64,000 nucleotides of DNA from assembly GCA_025766275.1 (NCBI GenBank), contig JAFKAC010000003.1, positions 2,294,001 to 2,358,000 on the forward strand, read 5' to 3'. Origin of the DNA: Lactarius indigo. Taxonomy: Eukaryota; Basidiomycota; Agaricomycetes; Russulales; Russulaceae. Made by a program: the position numbers and the translations under genes. Of the stretch, positions 48,559-59,429 are shown piece after piece. How positions within the stretch are numbered: the stretch's first letter is position 1; every line of letters begins with the position of its first letter. The notes under the pieces are model-generated. The model saw only the letters and a program-made list of their open reading frames with translations, was not told the origin of the DNA and did no database searches.

Positions 48559-48868
48559 AGTACGAGTGAGGGAAAAGCAGACAACGCCGGGGGGAATATC
48601 CCGAATTATTTATCTTAAATGGCAGCGCAGATTCAGAGAACCCAATACACGAGGACCGCGTCTCTTCGCCCACGACCCGGCATCCGGCTCTTATTTATTT
48701 TCTTTTCGAAATCTATTTGCTCCCGTTCCACCCGACTCCCGTAGCCCCGCGCACCCGCACAAGCAACCATCAGCGCCGCTGCGCCTCACCTCCTCCACTC
48801 GGTCACTGCCACAGCAATTATAGAACTTAAAAAAATTTGGACGCCGCCCTTCCGAAATTCGTAACGAC
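48559..48868. other. Intergenic between bZIP start and APC4 end
   Basis: About 310 bases, both neighbours on the minus strand, so this is the bZIP promoter plus the APC4 3' flank. A pyrimidine-rich stretch at 48700-48800 lies on the plus strand. Nothing further seen. Confidence 0.4.
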
Positions 48869-51800
48869 TCATACTTCTTCTTCGCCCTCTTCGTCCCACG
48901 ATCCCTCCTCCATTTCTCCCTCAATGTCGAGTACCTCCAAGATTGCCTCCTTGCGATCTAGAACACACGCAACCCTACGGCCGATTTTCCCATTTAACGC
49001 CAGTGAGACCTCTCCGCTGATGCAACCTGCCAGCACATACGATCGTTTGATCGGCATGAGGACGGCAGCAATCTGGAGACCACGTTCCTCGTCAGCAATC
49101 GGCAAGATAATCTTCGCTTTCGGTATAATAGTACCTGCCCGGCTTTCCGTTCTTCTACAGCGTGTTCTATCAGCTGTTCTCGCGAAAGTTCGTTTACGGG
49201 GCCAATGGGCTGCAATTCTTGGTAATGCAGATCAGAAAAGCCGACAGTGGCAACTGTTGTGGGTCCTTGCGTTATCCCAGATCGCGATTGAGTTTATCGC
49301 GTGGAACGAGTGCTGGGTCGTGGGACACGCACCTGCTGCGCCATTTCCCCGAAACACAACGACGAGGGTGTCATCGTCGAAAAAGTCGAAATCAAGGATG
49401 TTACAGCGGACATTATTTCCAACTCCGTCACCAGTGCATTGTAGAACGGCCGCTCCTACCGCCATCTCGGGACTCGGAACCATGGGGTCATATGCAAGCC
49501 GAAGCACGCAGACTTACGGAAATGAAAGCATGTATTCAGTGCATACGGTTTGAATTCACGGAAATCAGAAGCTTACGGTCAGCGCCCTCACCAACCAAGG
49601 GACCATATGCCGCCAAGTACTGCGCCCTGAGAGTAGTGCCCTGTGCGAAAGTCAGAATGTCGTGATCTCGTCATCGGCGTTCGAAACGTGCTTGCCTGAT
49701 TGTGTTTCGCATTCCACTCACGAATCGTGTGCGAAACGTGTACCTCCGTGACACAAGGACCAGAACCCACCGAGTGCGACATATCCGGAGGCTTGCATCT
49801 TGCCGCGCTCGCGGTTGCATTAGCGGCACGGGAAAAGATACTCTGGCATTGGCTCGACAAGTCCTTGATCAAGGCGTAAAGATTCTTATTCAGGTGCGAT
49901 AGATTTCTATATCCAACTGGCTAGGATATTGCACATGATCAGACTCCATAACCGGATACGGCATTGAGGACATACGTGCGCCCATGCAGTTTGCGATGGA
50001 TCGCACAACGCGGATCGCGCTCGCTTTATGGCAGCGGGTAAATTTTGGTTACCCTGGGCTACACCTAAATCTTGCAGCGAGAAGTTCGGAACCCCATCGC
50101 AGAACCACGCGTCTATCTCGCTGTTCACAAGACCCTTTGTCAGGTAATCATTCACCTCCAGGACATCATGTCGCGGTGGATTCAGAGACTGCGGATCAGC
50201 GACCGGACTGGCGTTGCTGATCTCTAAGTCGTTGTCAGGAAGAACGCCGAACACCTTTGCCCATACTTACCAAACCTCAACCACTTCATGAATTCCTTGA
50301 AGCGGGACAGCTCTCGTCGCGCAACCGCAGAAAGCCAGCTGGCGGAAAATATGGCGCGACTCGTCATTGTCATCGCCTGAATGATATCGTCCTCTTTTAA
50401 TTCGCATGCCCCATACATTCGGGGCCTGATCAATGATGGGCAGAAGGTAAACGCAATGTGACCACGTAGAAAGGGCTTACAGATGTGACCAGCCCAAGAT
50501 TTCCTCTAGGAGAAGGTGGAGGCGCTGGCATGCTGGGGCGACACGAAGTTCGGAGAAGTCGCGCAATTTCACCAACGCCTCCGCCACTGTACTTTCCCAT
50601 TTTTGCAAACCCTATGTAGTAGGTTTGTATGATGCAGTGTACGGCGGTTGATGGTACACACCCGTTCGCTCATTTGCTCTCCGCTGCCAATGTAGTCTGA
50701 TACTGCCTCCGACGATCGTCCTACGAGCAACAGCAAGGTCAATTCAAGCACTGATGTTGTACTGTCGGCTACAGCTATGGAGATGTCAACTCAGAATGAC
50801 GGAAGAATGATGGAACCACCTACACGCCCCCATCTGCACTTGAATGTCATCGAGTGATTTCAGCCACCTAATCCCGGGCTCCCTGGCGCCGATCTGTGTA
50901 CCCGATCCGAACCACACAACATGCAACTCGTTTAGGACGCGCATTGCGTACCAAAGTAATTCACGCGCAGTCGTCGAGGTCTTGGCTAAGTCACGGGGGA
51001 TCCGCGTGCTCAATAAAGGTAACTCCACGTGGGTTGGGATCAAGGTTGTCCCAGACACCTGCGAGCGCTGGTGAGCAAAGAAGACGGGGTTTTGCGGATC
51101 GCTCCGCAACGACGACGTTGTCGAACCCTCCCGAACGAGGATAGCACCGAGCGGATAGCTACCGTCAAGGAAACAATGAATACGACCCGTATCATCTGAA
51201 ACGACTAGAATGCTTTGCATTGTCGAGTCATCGGATTGGTTTGAATCTTCAAGTCGACTTGAGTCCTGTTCCCCGGCAACCTCAGTTGGTTGAATGGACG
51301 CCGATAACAGGTCTGACGGCAGTGTTGGCCAAGCAGCGATAGCCTCCGGTAGGTCGGACTTGTTGGACATCGAGGAGGAATTTTGAAAGGAGAACAACTG
51401 GGCTGCCCTGTAATTGCGGTTGAGACAAGAGCATAAAGAAGTAACAGGAACGAACAAACGTCAATGCCCGCGAATTATCTGATACTGGATCCAGCAGAGG
51501 TAGGTGTTTAATGATGGAATGAGCGGATCCTGACTTTCACAGCAGAAACAATTAGCGTCAATCTTCTTGGGGCATTGCAGAGGCATACAATATCCGATCC
51601 GCGCTTGAATATATCTGGGATAGAGTCGGCCTCTACCTGCTTCTCATTCTTGAACCACCAAACGCCGGTCAGCCTCGCAGACTCTGACAATTTATGAACT
51701 AAAGGTGGCGAATGTTCTTCGTGTCCGTCCTGGACAGAGTGCACGGTGACCCGAGGAGGGTGGTGAATCAACGCAACGGCCTGACCTGTAATAATCATGC

Positions 51801-52097
51801 ATTCAGCGTGAACAGGCATTTTTAGTCTTTGTTAAGGCTTAGCACACCATCAGGACTCCATTCCAGGTCGACTATTGTCTCGTTACGAGTGGAGACAGAG
51901 TGAACATCGACTTGCCACTTTTTCGAACCTTGCATTTTCCAAAGACTGACGTGGTCCTTGCCATTCTGTGGAGATATGATGACGACGAGATCCTTATCAG
52001 GGCAGCACGCAGAAGGGAGCAAACGAGAAGACACGGGCAACGATAATTTTGCTAGCGAGACGAAAGGCCTATTAACGTGGTCGTTCATCGCAGTCAT
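48869..52097 (-). CDS. APC4: APC4, anaphase-promoting complex subunit 4
   Basis: Scaffold subunit of the APC/C ubiquitin ligase. The N-terminal WD40-like part has NRPFVSLAKLSLP, NGKDHVSLWKMQGSKKW and TRNETIVDLEWSPDG at about 51860-52090, then GQAVALIHHPPRVTVHSVQD. Central helices include MLELTLLLLVGRSSEAVSDY and SASWLSAVARRELSRFKEF. The C-terminus has CNILDFDFFDDDTLVVVFRG and ADEERGLQIAAVL, then ALNGKIGRRVACVLDRKEAI before an acidic end. Many introns; not every junction was resolved between 49510 and 50570. The start ATG 52097 lies only 45 bases after the DRS1 stop. Confidence 0.85.
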
Positions 52098-52142
52098 CAA
52101 TGAAACAGCCAAGTCTACCCGGTCCGGGGCACCCGCTAAGCA

Positions 52143-54876
52143 CTATTTCCGTCCCTTGCCCTTGATCTTGGACATCGCGGCATCTCCTCGCTTCGCATGG
52201 ATCCCCTCTCTTCGGCTCGCCCTCAACCCCTGATCATGACTGAACCCAGCTTTACTTGATCCACCACCTTTCCTCTTCTGCTTGCGTCTAGAAGCTGGCC
52301 GGCTCGGAACTCCAATCTTCGCCGGACGGGCAGCTTTTTTCGCAGTACGTATGGCTGCATCTGTAGATCTTCTGTCTTCTCTAGACTCCTCTTCTGACAC
52401 GAGCTTCCTCCTTTTGGCCCGCCGAGTGAGTCCGGAGAATTTGTCACGCTTTGGCTTTTCGATCTCAGGTGTCAGTCAGCGCGTTTCTTTTTACTAGGCT
52501 TCTGGACGATTACCTTTTCCGCGCGTGCCTTTGTTCCAGGAGCCTCACCGTCCTTAGAGTTGTCTTTTTGAAAGTTGCTATCATATTGTCGTTTGCTGAG
52601 GTCTAAGCTAGCCGTTTTTTATGCGTACAAGGTAAGCGCGACGAATGTGACGCACTCTTCGACTGTTGCTTGTCTTTGCCACTTTGGAACCATGTACGCG
52701 CAGGTTTGGAATAGATCTCAGCTTCATGTTCCAGGATGTTCTGACCCTTTGTGACCTCCATTTCAGCTTGTCGGAGCTAGTATGTTGAGTTCAGCAAGTG
52801 GAAAATAACGGTTCTATCCATCATACCTGCTTCTCTTCTTTCTCTTCGGTCAAAACTCCGGCAATTTCGCCCTTCAAAGACTCCAGTTTTTTTGCCCACT
52901 TTGCCACGATCTCCCAGGGTACTGTCCGATGTCTGACTTGATCCTCGCCAGCTGCCCGCTTTATAGCCGCTTTGAGAACTTTTCGGTCGGATTCTCCCAC
53001 AAGCGTCACCGACCTTTGCATGAGTGTTAGATATCGAAAAGTCCTTATAGGGGGAGAAAGAACCGACCTTCCCTTCCTCCCTGCTCGCGCCGTTCGCCCG
53101 ACGCGATGTAGATATTGTGAGAGTTGGGAAGGCATGTCGTAGTTGATTACAGTTTCTATTCCTTTAATGTCCAAACCGCGAGACGCCAGATCCGTAGCCA
53201 TGAGGTAATTGACTTGTCCGTCACGGAAGAGCTGAAGCGCTTTGAGTCGCTTCGCAAGATAATTAGGAGGGCGTCGACAACTGGTGCAAAAAATAAATAT
53301 TCACTTGTTCCTGTGTAAGATCGCCGTGTAGCTCCTCGCACGACAATCCTAGAAGACCGAACACAACACGCATTTGGTGGGCGAGCTTCTTGCTCCGTAA
53401 AAATACGATGACACCAGACCTGAAAGTACGAGTGCAGAGCGCTACGAGCAACGCAGACCGATCTGCCTCTCTACCTGCTCGAACACGTACGAATTCCTGC
53501 ACCAAGCCACGAGCCACGCTGCGTTTGGGATCAACGAAAAGCCGTACTGGCTTATTCAGAGACATCTTGATGAGTTCGTCGACAGAGTCCGTCATTGTCG
53601 CGGAGAAGAGCATAGTCTGCCTGGAAACAGGACACGCTTTGAATTATTTCGCCGAGTTCGTCCGCAAAGCCATCAGACAGCATCCTATCGGCCTCATCGA
53701 GGACAAGAACGTCGAGTGCATCGAGCGCAAACGCCGGAGAATTACGAAGATGGTCAATGAGGCGTCCGGGCGTAGCAATAACGACAGTCTGGCCGTGCTT
53801 TCAAAGCAACTTCCTGCGATTTGAGCGATAGCCCACCTGTAGAACCCACCTGACTTGAGGTCAATCCTGGCGACAAGAGGGAACCTCTATACGTACCAAC
53901 TACAAGGCAAAATTGAATATCGGTGTGAGCAGCCAGCTTCTTTCCGACGTCGTAGCACTGAACAGCCAATTCGCGAGTAGGAACAAGAACTGAGACAGCG
54001 TGTTGCCGCTGCCCTTTTGCCTCGGTCCCGATAGAGTAGACGCTCGATCATGGGGATAATGAAGGCGGCAGTCTTCCCAGACCCAGTAACAGCGTTGCCG
54101 ACAACGTCCTTTCCTAGAAGGCCAACTGGAATCGTGGCGGCTTGAATTGGGGTGGGCGTGTGAAAACCAAGAGAAGTTAGACCCTTAAGAACAGGACGAG
54201 ATAGATTCATGGTGAGGAACGATGAATGCTGCTCGGAAGAAGGTGCGTGCGAAGAAAAGAATGCTTTTTTCTTCGCTTTTTGGGCCTCCGTTTCTGACGC
54301 ACTGTCATCACCAGAAGATTCGGCGTCCTCCAGTTCGAGTTCAGATTTCTCTTCTGGAGAGTCAGCACCATCAGATTCACTACCCGTCTCATCAGATGTT
54401 GCCAAGGGATCGTCAAATTTTCGAGCTTCTTCCTCCTCGTGCTCAAGAAAAACGGATTCCTCGCCATCGGAATCTTCTTCTTCATGAGGTTCGAAAATCT
54501 CCAATCCGCCGCTTCCCCCATCTGACTCGTCATCATCTTCTTGGTGCTTGCGCTTTCCGGAGCTGTTACGGAATCTTCGCCTCGCTATGATATCATCCAC
54601 CGATATTGGGTTCTAGTTTACAATCTCCGTCAGTGAACAGCACGGAGCACTGATTAAGCGCACCGGTTTTGAACCACTCTTTACTATGTCCGTATAATTT
54701 GATACCCCTTGAAAAAGGTCACTATAGGGGTCCCCCGAAATATCAAAAGTCAAGGCGGGATCTAACTGGGCCTCATCGACCACCTTCGACTTCGAGAATT
54801 TTGCGTGTGTGACTGCCTCAGAGGGCAACTCTTCGTCGGAGTCCAGCGTCATGACGAAATCATCCGGCGCCATCAT
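52143..54876 (-). CDS. DRS1: DRS1, DEAD-box RNA helicase of 60S assembly
   Basis: Start [20 protein letters not shown], then an acidic N-terminus. Helicase core in order: Q motif [15 protein letters not shown]; motif I AVTGSGKT; Ia PTRELAVQ; Ib [72 protein letters not shown]. The C-terminus is strongly basic ([14 protein letters not shown]). Three motifs are each split by one extra base: before [11 protein letters not shown] (about 53999), before VIATPGRL (53784), and before the segment leading to QTMLFSATM (about 53633). Another phase problem lies near 52470. Since DRS1 is essential in yeast, these are more likely assembly errors than true mutations. Confidence 0.92.
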
Positions 54877-55090
54877 GTGTCAATAGACTAGAACCGCTCG
54901 AGTATGTGCTAGTGCGCGTAGATTGGACGTTTTGAAGTGTCACTTGACCGTGGCCGCATGCAGAAGCTGCGAGATAAACCCCTTAACTGACATAAAATAT
55001 TTTTAGTGAATAAATCATGGCCTGTCCAGTCTCACTCTTTGAGGGCACATAGTGCACGCCGCTCATTCAAGTTAGGGGCCAAGACTACGG

Positions 55091-56154
55091 TCATGTATCT
55101 GGTCGTGTACCCTTGATAATTACAAAACGCAAACCCCGCCCCTCTAACCACGACATCGACCATGAGAATGCACCCCACATGCCTCCTCGCTGCTTCAAAA
55201 ACTCTCGGAAACCAGGGAAGACAAAGGGTGTAATGTCTTCCATTTCGATGTCCTCATAGCCAATCTCTCTCATCTGTTGTATATATTGGTCTTTGGTCGT
55301 GATGTTATGTTTGGGCATGGTGCGGAGCACACGCCACAACAAGAGCGTCAACACCGGCCCAGGAGGCGTGGAGAAGCAGAGGTCTGCTAGGGCAACACTG
55401 CCGCCGGGAGTTAGGCGGTGGAGGGATTGGCGGAGAAATTCTTCACGGGTGTTGAAGTGGTATGCACAGTCGAGTGCGAGGATGTTGTCGAAATCGTGCT
55501 GAAAGTCGGGAGATAGTGGGTGGTCCTGGCGCCCAGGGCGCCAGACGGCGTCACCCCGAAACAAGAGCACGGCTGAGGGGGGCGTCAACCGAAGATAGAA
55601 AACTATTCACTCTTTCCCACGAACGGCGGTGGTGAGAGGGGAGACTCGTTATCCCACATAACAGGGACGGCTTGGCTACCTCTGGATGGGATAGTTGCAG
55701 AAGTATCGAATCGCCGCAGCCGTGGCCGACGTCTGTCCATCTTAGAGAATGCCCACAAAACAAAGAAAACGTAATACGAAAGCTCACCAAGAACCCGCCC
55801 ACCAGGCTTAAGGTCAGCTACGCGAAATAACTGAATGGCTAGTGCTGCAAAGTTGTGAGTAGCCCTGACACACATGAGAACCACAGGATTGTAGTACCTT
55901 GGCACGCTTCTGGGAAGACTACGGTGTCCTATGCCCAGTAGTCAAATGAATGAAGACGGTGAGATGGAAGCAATGTCTCGCACCTTCCAGAATCCCATGT
56001 TCAGCCATTCTGTTTGTGGGGGGTCAGCGCCCCCCGGAACTTTATTGAACGGGATGTGGAATGTTCCATACGGATCGCTGGTTCGACGAGAGAAATATGC
56101 GTAGAATCCTGCAAATACTATACAAGCGAGAATGGTCGCGGTCAAGATGTTCAT
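55091..56154 (-). CDS. Membrane-anchored SAM-dependent methyltransferase
   Basis: ATG 56154 starts MNILTATILACIVFAGFYAY, one N-terminal TM anchor, followed by YGTFHIPFNKVPGG and LNMGFWK. Short exons give QLFRVADLKPGGRVL and motif I DVGHGCGDSILLQLSH. After a junction I could not settle (about 55560-55610), the core continues FDNILALDCAYHFNTREEFL (motif post II) and LTPGGSVALADLCF. The C-terminus is FPGFREFLKQRGG. The pattern resembles fungal class I methyltransferases acting on small molecules or lipids; substrate unknown. About 290 residues. Confidence 0.75.
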
Positions 56155-56431
56155 GATGCAATGGATGCAATGGGGTGTCGCCTTAGCCGGTAGATTGCTG
56201 TGACAGTATTTGACGGCGTATCTCCTAGGAAATAATTCCAGAAGAGCTTGTGATGGCGGCCGGCTTGAACAGAGTGCTACGTGGTGACGACACCAATACA
56301 GTATCCAACCACCTGAACTCAAAATAAGCTCATGTGAAGCCGCCCACGATCATGTTGGCGTCTAAGAGCCACAAACACCCTGACATCTTGGCAGTACGGC
56401 CCTGATTTCTTCTCTCTTCCATTCTCATCAC

Positions 56432-57102
56432 ATGCGGGGCTACGCACGTCGTGTGATGCTCTATGACCTCTTTTTACGTTTTCTTGACCATGTTCGTAGG
56501 CGGTGATACATATCCCCACCGAAGGTTTGCGCGTCTGACACGTCTCAATTGATAGACCAACCTTGTGGTGACAGCCCTGACAGCATTCGCCGTCATATAC
56601 ACCCGCTCTGCTGGCGTTGCTTACTTCTCTGCGGGCGCGCTGGCCTGCACGGTGACCGTCAAAATCCTCAAGCTCGCCCTGCACCAAGAGCGTCCCGTGC
56701 AAACCACCCACTACAGGCAGAAGCGATCGTACGGGTATGTATTAGAAGCTCGAGGTCCCTCGACCATGCATTCAACGTCACGCCCACAGGATGCCTAGCA
56801 CGCATTCTGCGACTATCATTTTCTACGGGACCTATATCCCCATGGCCTGTGCATGGCTGCCGTTGCATCCGTCGCTCCCGGAGGGCTCGTTATTCCGTAC
56901 GCTGGTGACGCTGGTGACAATTCCATGGGCGTTCACGGTTCCTGGTTCTAGAATCTGGTTGGGGCACCACACTACAGCGCAGGTAGTTGTTGGTTGTGCC
57001 TACGGTTTTATTTTTGCGTGCATGTGGTTCTCACTCTGGACTCTTGGACTTAATTCATTGGGCAAGATTATAGAGGATTTTGTTAGAGTATATATTGGAT
57101 GA
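56432..57102 (+). CDS. PAP2-superfamily lipid phosphatase, dolichyl-diphosphatase-like
   Basis: Exon 1 MRGYARRVMLYDLFLRFLDH is spliced (intron about 56492-56555) to TNLVVTALTAFAVIY. Signature motifs: KLALHQERP (K-x6-RP), MPSTHSAT (PSTH) after a second intron, and SRIWLGHHTTAQV (SR-x5-H). The residue four after the last His is Gln, not Asp, as in dolichyl-diphosphatases. Five TM segments are visible. Likely ER enzyme removing phosphate from polyprenyl or sphingoid lipid; the exact substrate is uncertain. About 180 residues. Confidence 0.75.
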
Positions 57103-57315
57103 CTAGAAGCTTGGCTTCTCCGCCCTAGAAGCTATCCTTCTTTGCCAGTAGTAATGCTAGATACCGTGTCTCCAATTCGAATGTTCCGAATAATATAGCT
57201 TGATTAGGACGCGAATAACAGGCTGCTTTATGGCAAATGTAGTAGTTAGAGCAGCTACAGCTGGCTTGTAGCACAGGCTTTCGGGTTGTAATGAGATACG
57301 CCCAACTCCTAGGTG

Positions 57316-57720
57316 CTACGAGGGTATCTCCGAGCCATAGTTCGTGACTTTCTTCCATGCACGGTTTATGCTAGAGTAGCAATGGGGACATAAATGATGT
57401 GCAAGCTTCGCTGAGCCACATCCAGGGCAGTGCACCACATCTATACGGTCATTGAGAACGACAAATGGGCACACTCTGAAAAGTCCACTCACTTTGTTTA
57501 TCTTTGAGGCCCTTGTTTGCACTACGCATAGCTTTGCGGGAGTGTGATACTTTCTTTTTGGGTACGGCAAGGAGGAATGGCGGGATGAGGTCGCGGAGCG
57601 ACGGAAGAAAGGGTATTGACCACGAGGTCCGCAAAAGGGCGGATGGGAACGCGGCAAACTGATAAGGAAGACATTGCGAAAAGTTGACGAGGAACCGCGG
57701 TCACGGAAGGCCATGGCCAT
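57316..57720 (-). CDS. MRPL32: Mitochondrial ribosomal protein bL32m
   Basis: Large-subunit protein. The conserved core LLAVPKKKVSHSRKAMRSA is followed by NKGLKDKQ. An intron (about 57438-57490) then joins to NVVHCPGCGSAKLAHHLCPH, whose CPGC and CPHC pairs bind zinc. The end is CYSSINRAWKKVTNYG. The N-terminal targeting part starts MAMAFRDRGSSSTF, but changes frame by one base at about 57640-57660 before SLRDLIPPFLLAVP. In yeast this protein is matured by the m-AAA protease. Head-to-head with NDUFA5, ATGs 97 bases apart. Confidence 0.88.
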   Translation of the reverse strand: MAMAFRDRGSSSTFRNVFLISLPRSHPPFCGPRGQYPFFRRSATSSRHSSLPYPKRKYHTPAKLCVVQTRASKINKVSGLFRVCPFVVLNDRIDVVHCPGCGSAKLAHHLCPHCYSSINRAWKKVTNYGSEIPS

Positions 57721-57816
57721 GATACGACTGAGAGCAAAGGCGTGCGTTTGAACTCCGACGAACGAGCCAGCACCAGCTCAACACCGCGGTCGACCTCTTG
57801 CAAGCACAAAGCTGAA

Positions 57817-58263
57817 ATGCTCCGTTTCACGCGACCACTACTCCAACAGGCGTCCAAGCTATCTACTGGCGTATATGGCCTCGCCGTTCACCCTAACCCA
57901 CTCCCGGAGCTCACCAGGACTTACGAGTCGACGCTCACCGCACTCTCCTCCATCCCCGAGCATGCTGCCTATCGTCAGGGCACGGAATCCCTCACTCTAA
58001 GAAAGTTGAAGATCGTACAGGACGCGAAAGGAGACGTCGCAGAGGTCGAAAAGCAGTTGGACGAGGGGCAGATTGAGCAGGCCATTGAGATCGCCAAAGA
58101 CGAACTCAATCTGGTGGCCAAGATGGCCGAGTGGAAGGCGTGGGTCTCCACACAATATCTATTTGGTACGGTGGACTGACGTTGTGATAGATGGGAGCCT
58201 CTGGAAGAGAAGCCAGAGCCAGGACAATGGGAATACTTTGGCAAATCCTCTACTGCGCTTTAG
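57817..58263 (+). CDS. NADH:ubiquinone oxidoreductase subunit NDUFA5 (B13)
   Basis: Accessory subunit of the complex I matrix arm. Start MLRFTRPLLQQASKLSTGVY, then VHPNPLPELTRTYESTLTAL and IPEHAAYRQGTESLTLRKL, all family marks. One intron (about 58140-58190) leads to WEPLEEKPEPGQWEYFGKSS and the stop at 58261. About 130 residues, complete, no frame break. Confidence 0.93.
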
Positions 58264-58493
58264 CGGTGTTTTCTGAAGAACTACTTATTGGAGGATCTGT
58301 GTCCCTTTCTTTGATGATTAAAAATGCAATAATGTTGGTCATCTCCCGTGGTGGTTGTACAACTCGTTGCATATAGAAGCCGTAGACAGAAATAGAGGAG
58401 GATCACTCATTCTTAGCCCGGAGGAAGTTCACCGAGGTGTGGAATGGCCACCCGGATGACTAGTGGAGGGCATTCTTCAAGCGAAAAAGAAAC

Positions 58494-58594
58494 GCTGACA
58501 GCAGGATTTGAACCTACGCGGGCAACGCCCAAGTGATGTTTGTCACGTGTAACGTGATTCAAATCACTCGCCTTAACGACTCGGCCATATCAGC
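58494..58594 (-). tRNA. tRNA-Ser(UGA) with a 20-nt intron
   Basis: Read on the minus strand. Acceptor stem GCTGATA pairs with TGTCAGC; D stem GCC/GGC; anticodon stem AGTGA/TCACT; loop TTTGAA plus A after the intron, so the anticodon is TGA. A long variable arm GGGC-GTT-GCCC marks a class II (Ser) tRNA. The T stem GTAGG/CCTGC encloses TTCAAAT. The intron at 58538-58557 sits after position 37, the canonical eukaryotic site, and is itself a small hairpin (TCACG/CGTGA). CCA is not encoded, as expected. Confidence 0.93.
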
Positions 58595-58696
58595 ATGTTG
58601 TGAAGCTGAACAATTGAACCCATTTCTACTTGTCCTTTTCGATTTCACTTGTTGCTAGACTCATCAGTGTCGCCTTTCGTACTACGGCCGCAGTCA

Positions 58697-59274
58697 ATGG
58701 ATTCCCTCATCCCCTTCACAACATCCGGCTCACTAGTAGACTGTGTGGACAGTACGTCTGCTCGAGCCCCGCTACTTGTGCTTCAGTCAAGTGCATCTCC
58801 GCGTACCCAGGAAAGATGCTCGTCGTCCTACGCGATGGCCGGAAACTTCACGGAGTGCTGCGCTCTTATGACCAATTCGGTACGTCCGTTGCTAGCCTGC
58901 ACGCGGAAAATTTGAACGTCCACTGTCAGCGAATCTTGTTCTCGAGGATACGGTAGAACGAATATACGCGGGCGACACGTTCGCCGAAAAGTGGTGTGGG
59001 CTGTTCCTCATTCGAGGGGAGAACGTTGTTCTGTTGGGCGAAATCGTGCCTTCTCTCTTGCGCGTTTTCCTCCACACCTTTTTTTGAATAACCGCGTTTG
59101 TAGGATCTGGATCAAGAAGACGATGTCCCGCTACGCCAAGTCGACTACAAGCAGCTCGACGATTACTATCGACAGGACGTAGCGGCGAAGAAACAGAGGG
59201 AGGAAGTAAAGGCAAAGATTTTGTACGAGCAGAAAGGCTTCTGCAAGGAAGGAGGGGAGGGAGATGGTTATTGA
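58697..59274 (+). CDS. LSM1: LSM1, Sm-like subunit of the Lsm1-7 mRNA decay complex
   Basis: Cytoplasmic P-body complex that binds oligoadenylated mRNA ends and promotes decapping. Four exons: [38 protein letters not shown] (Sm1); [16 protein letters not shown] and [15 protein letters not shown] (Sm2 with IRGENV); and [18 protein letters not shown] with a helical C-terminal extension typical of Lsm1. All splice phases fit; about 150 residues. Confidence 0.94.
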
Positions 59275-59429
59275 GGTGCACCCCCATGAGTCCCCCACTT
59301 TCCGGCAGATTCATTAAGCCCCAGAGGAAGTGGGGACAATGTCCAGTCGTAGATTAAGTTTACAGGTCATTCCGTTTCCCCTGTGTTCGAGCTCGAATGA
59401 AGACGCTGACAAAATATGGATGTGGGTAC

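Noticed and set aside
48837..49553. 238-codon plus-strand frame
   Set aside because: Antisense to APC4 C-terminal exons, which contain family sequence on the minus strand.
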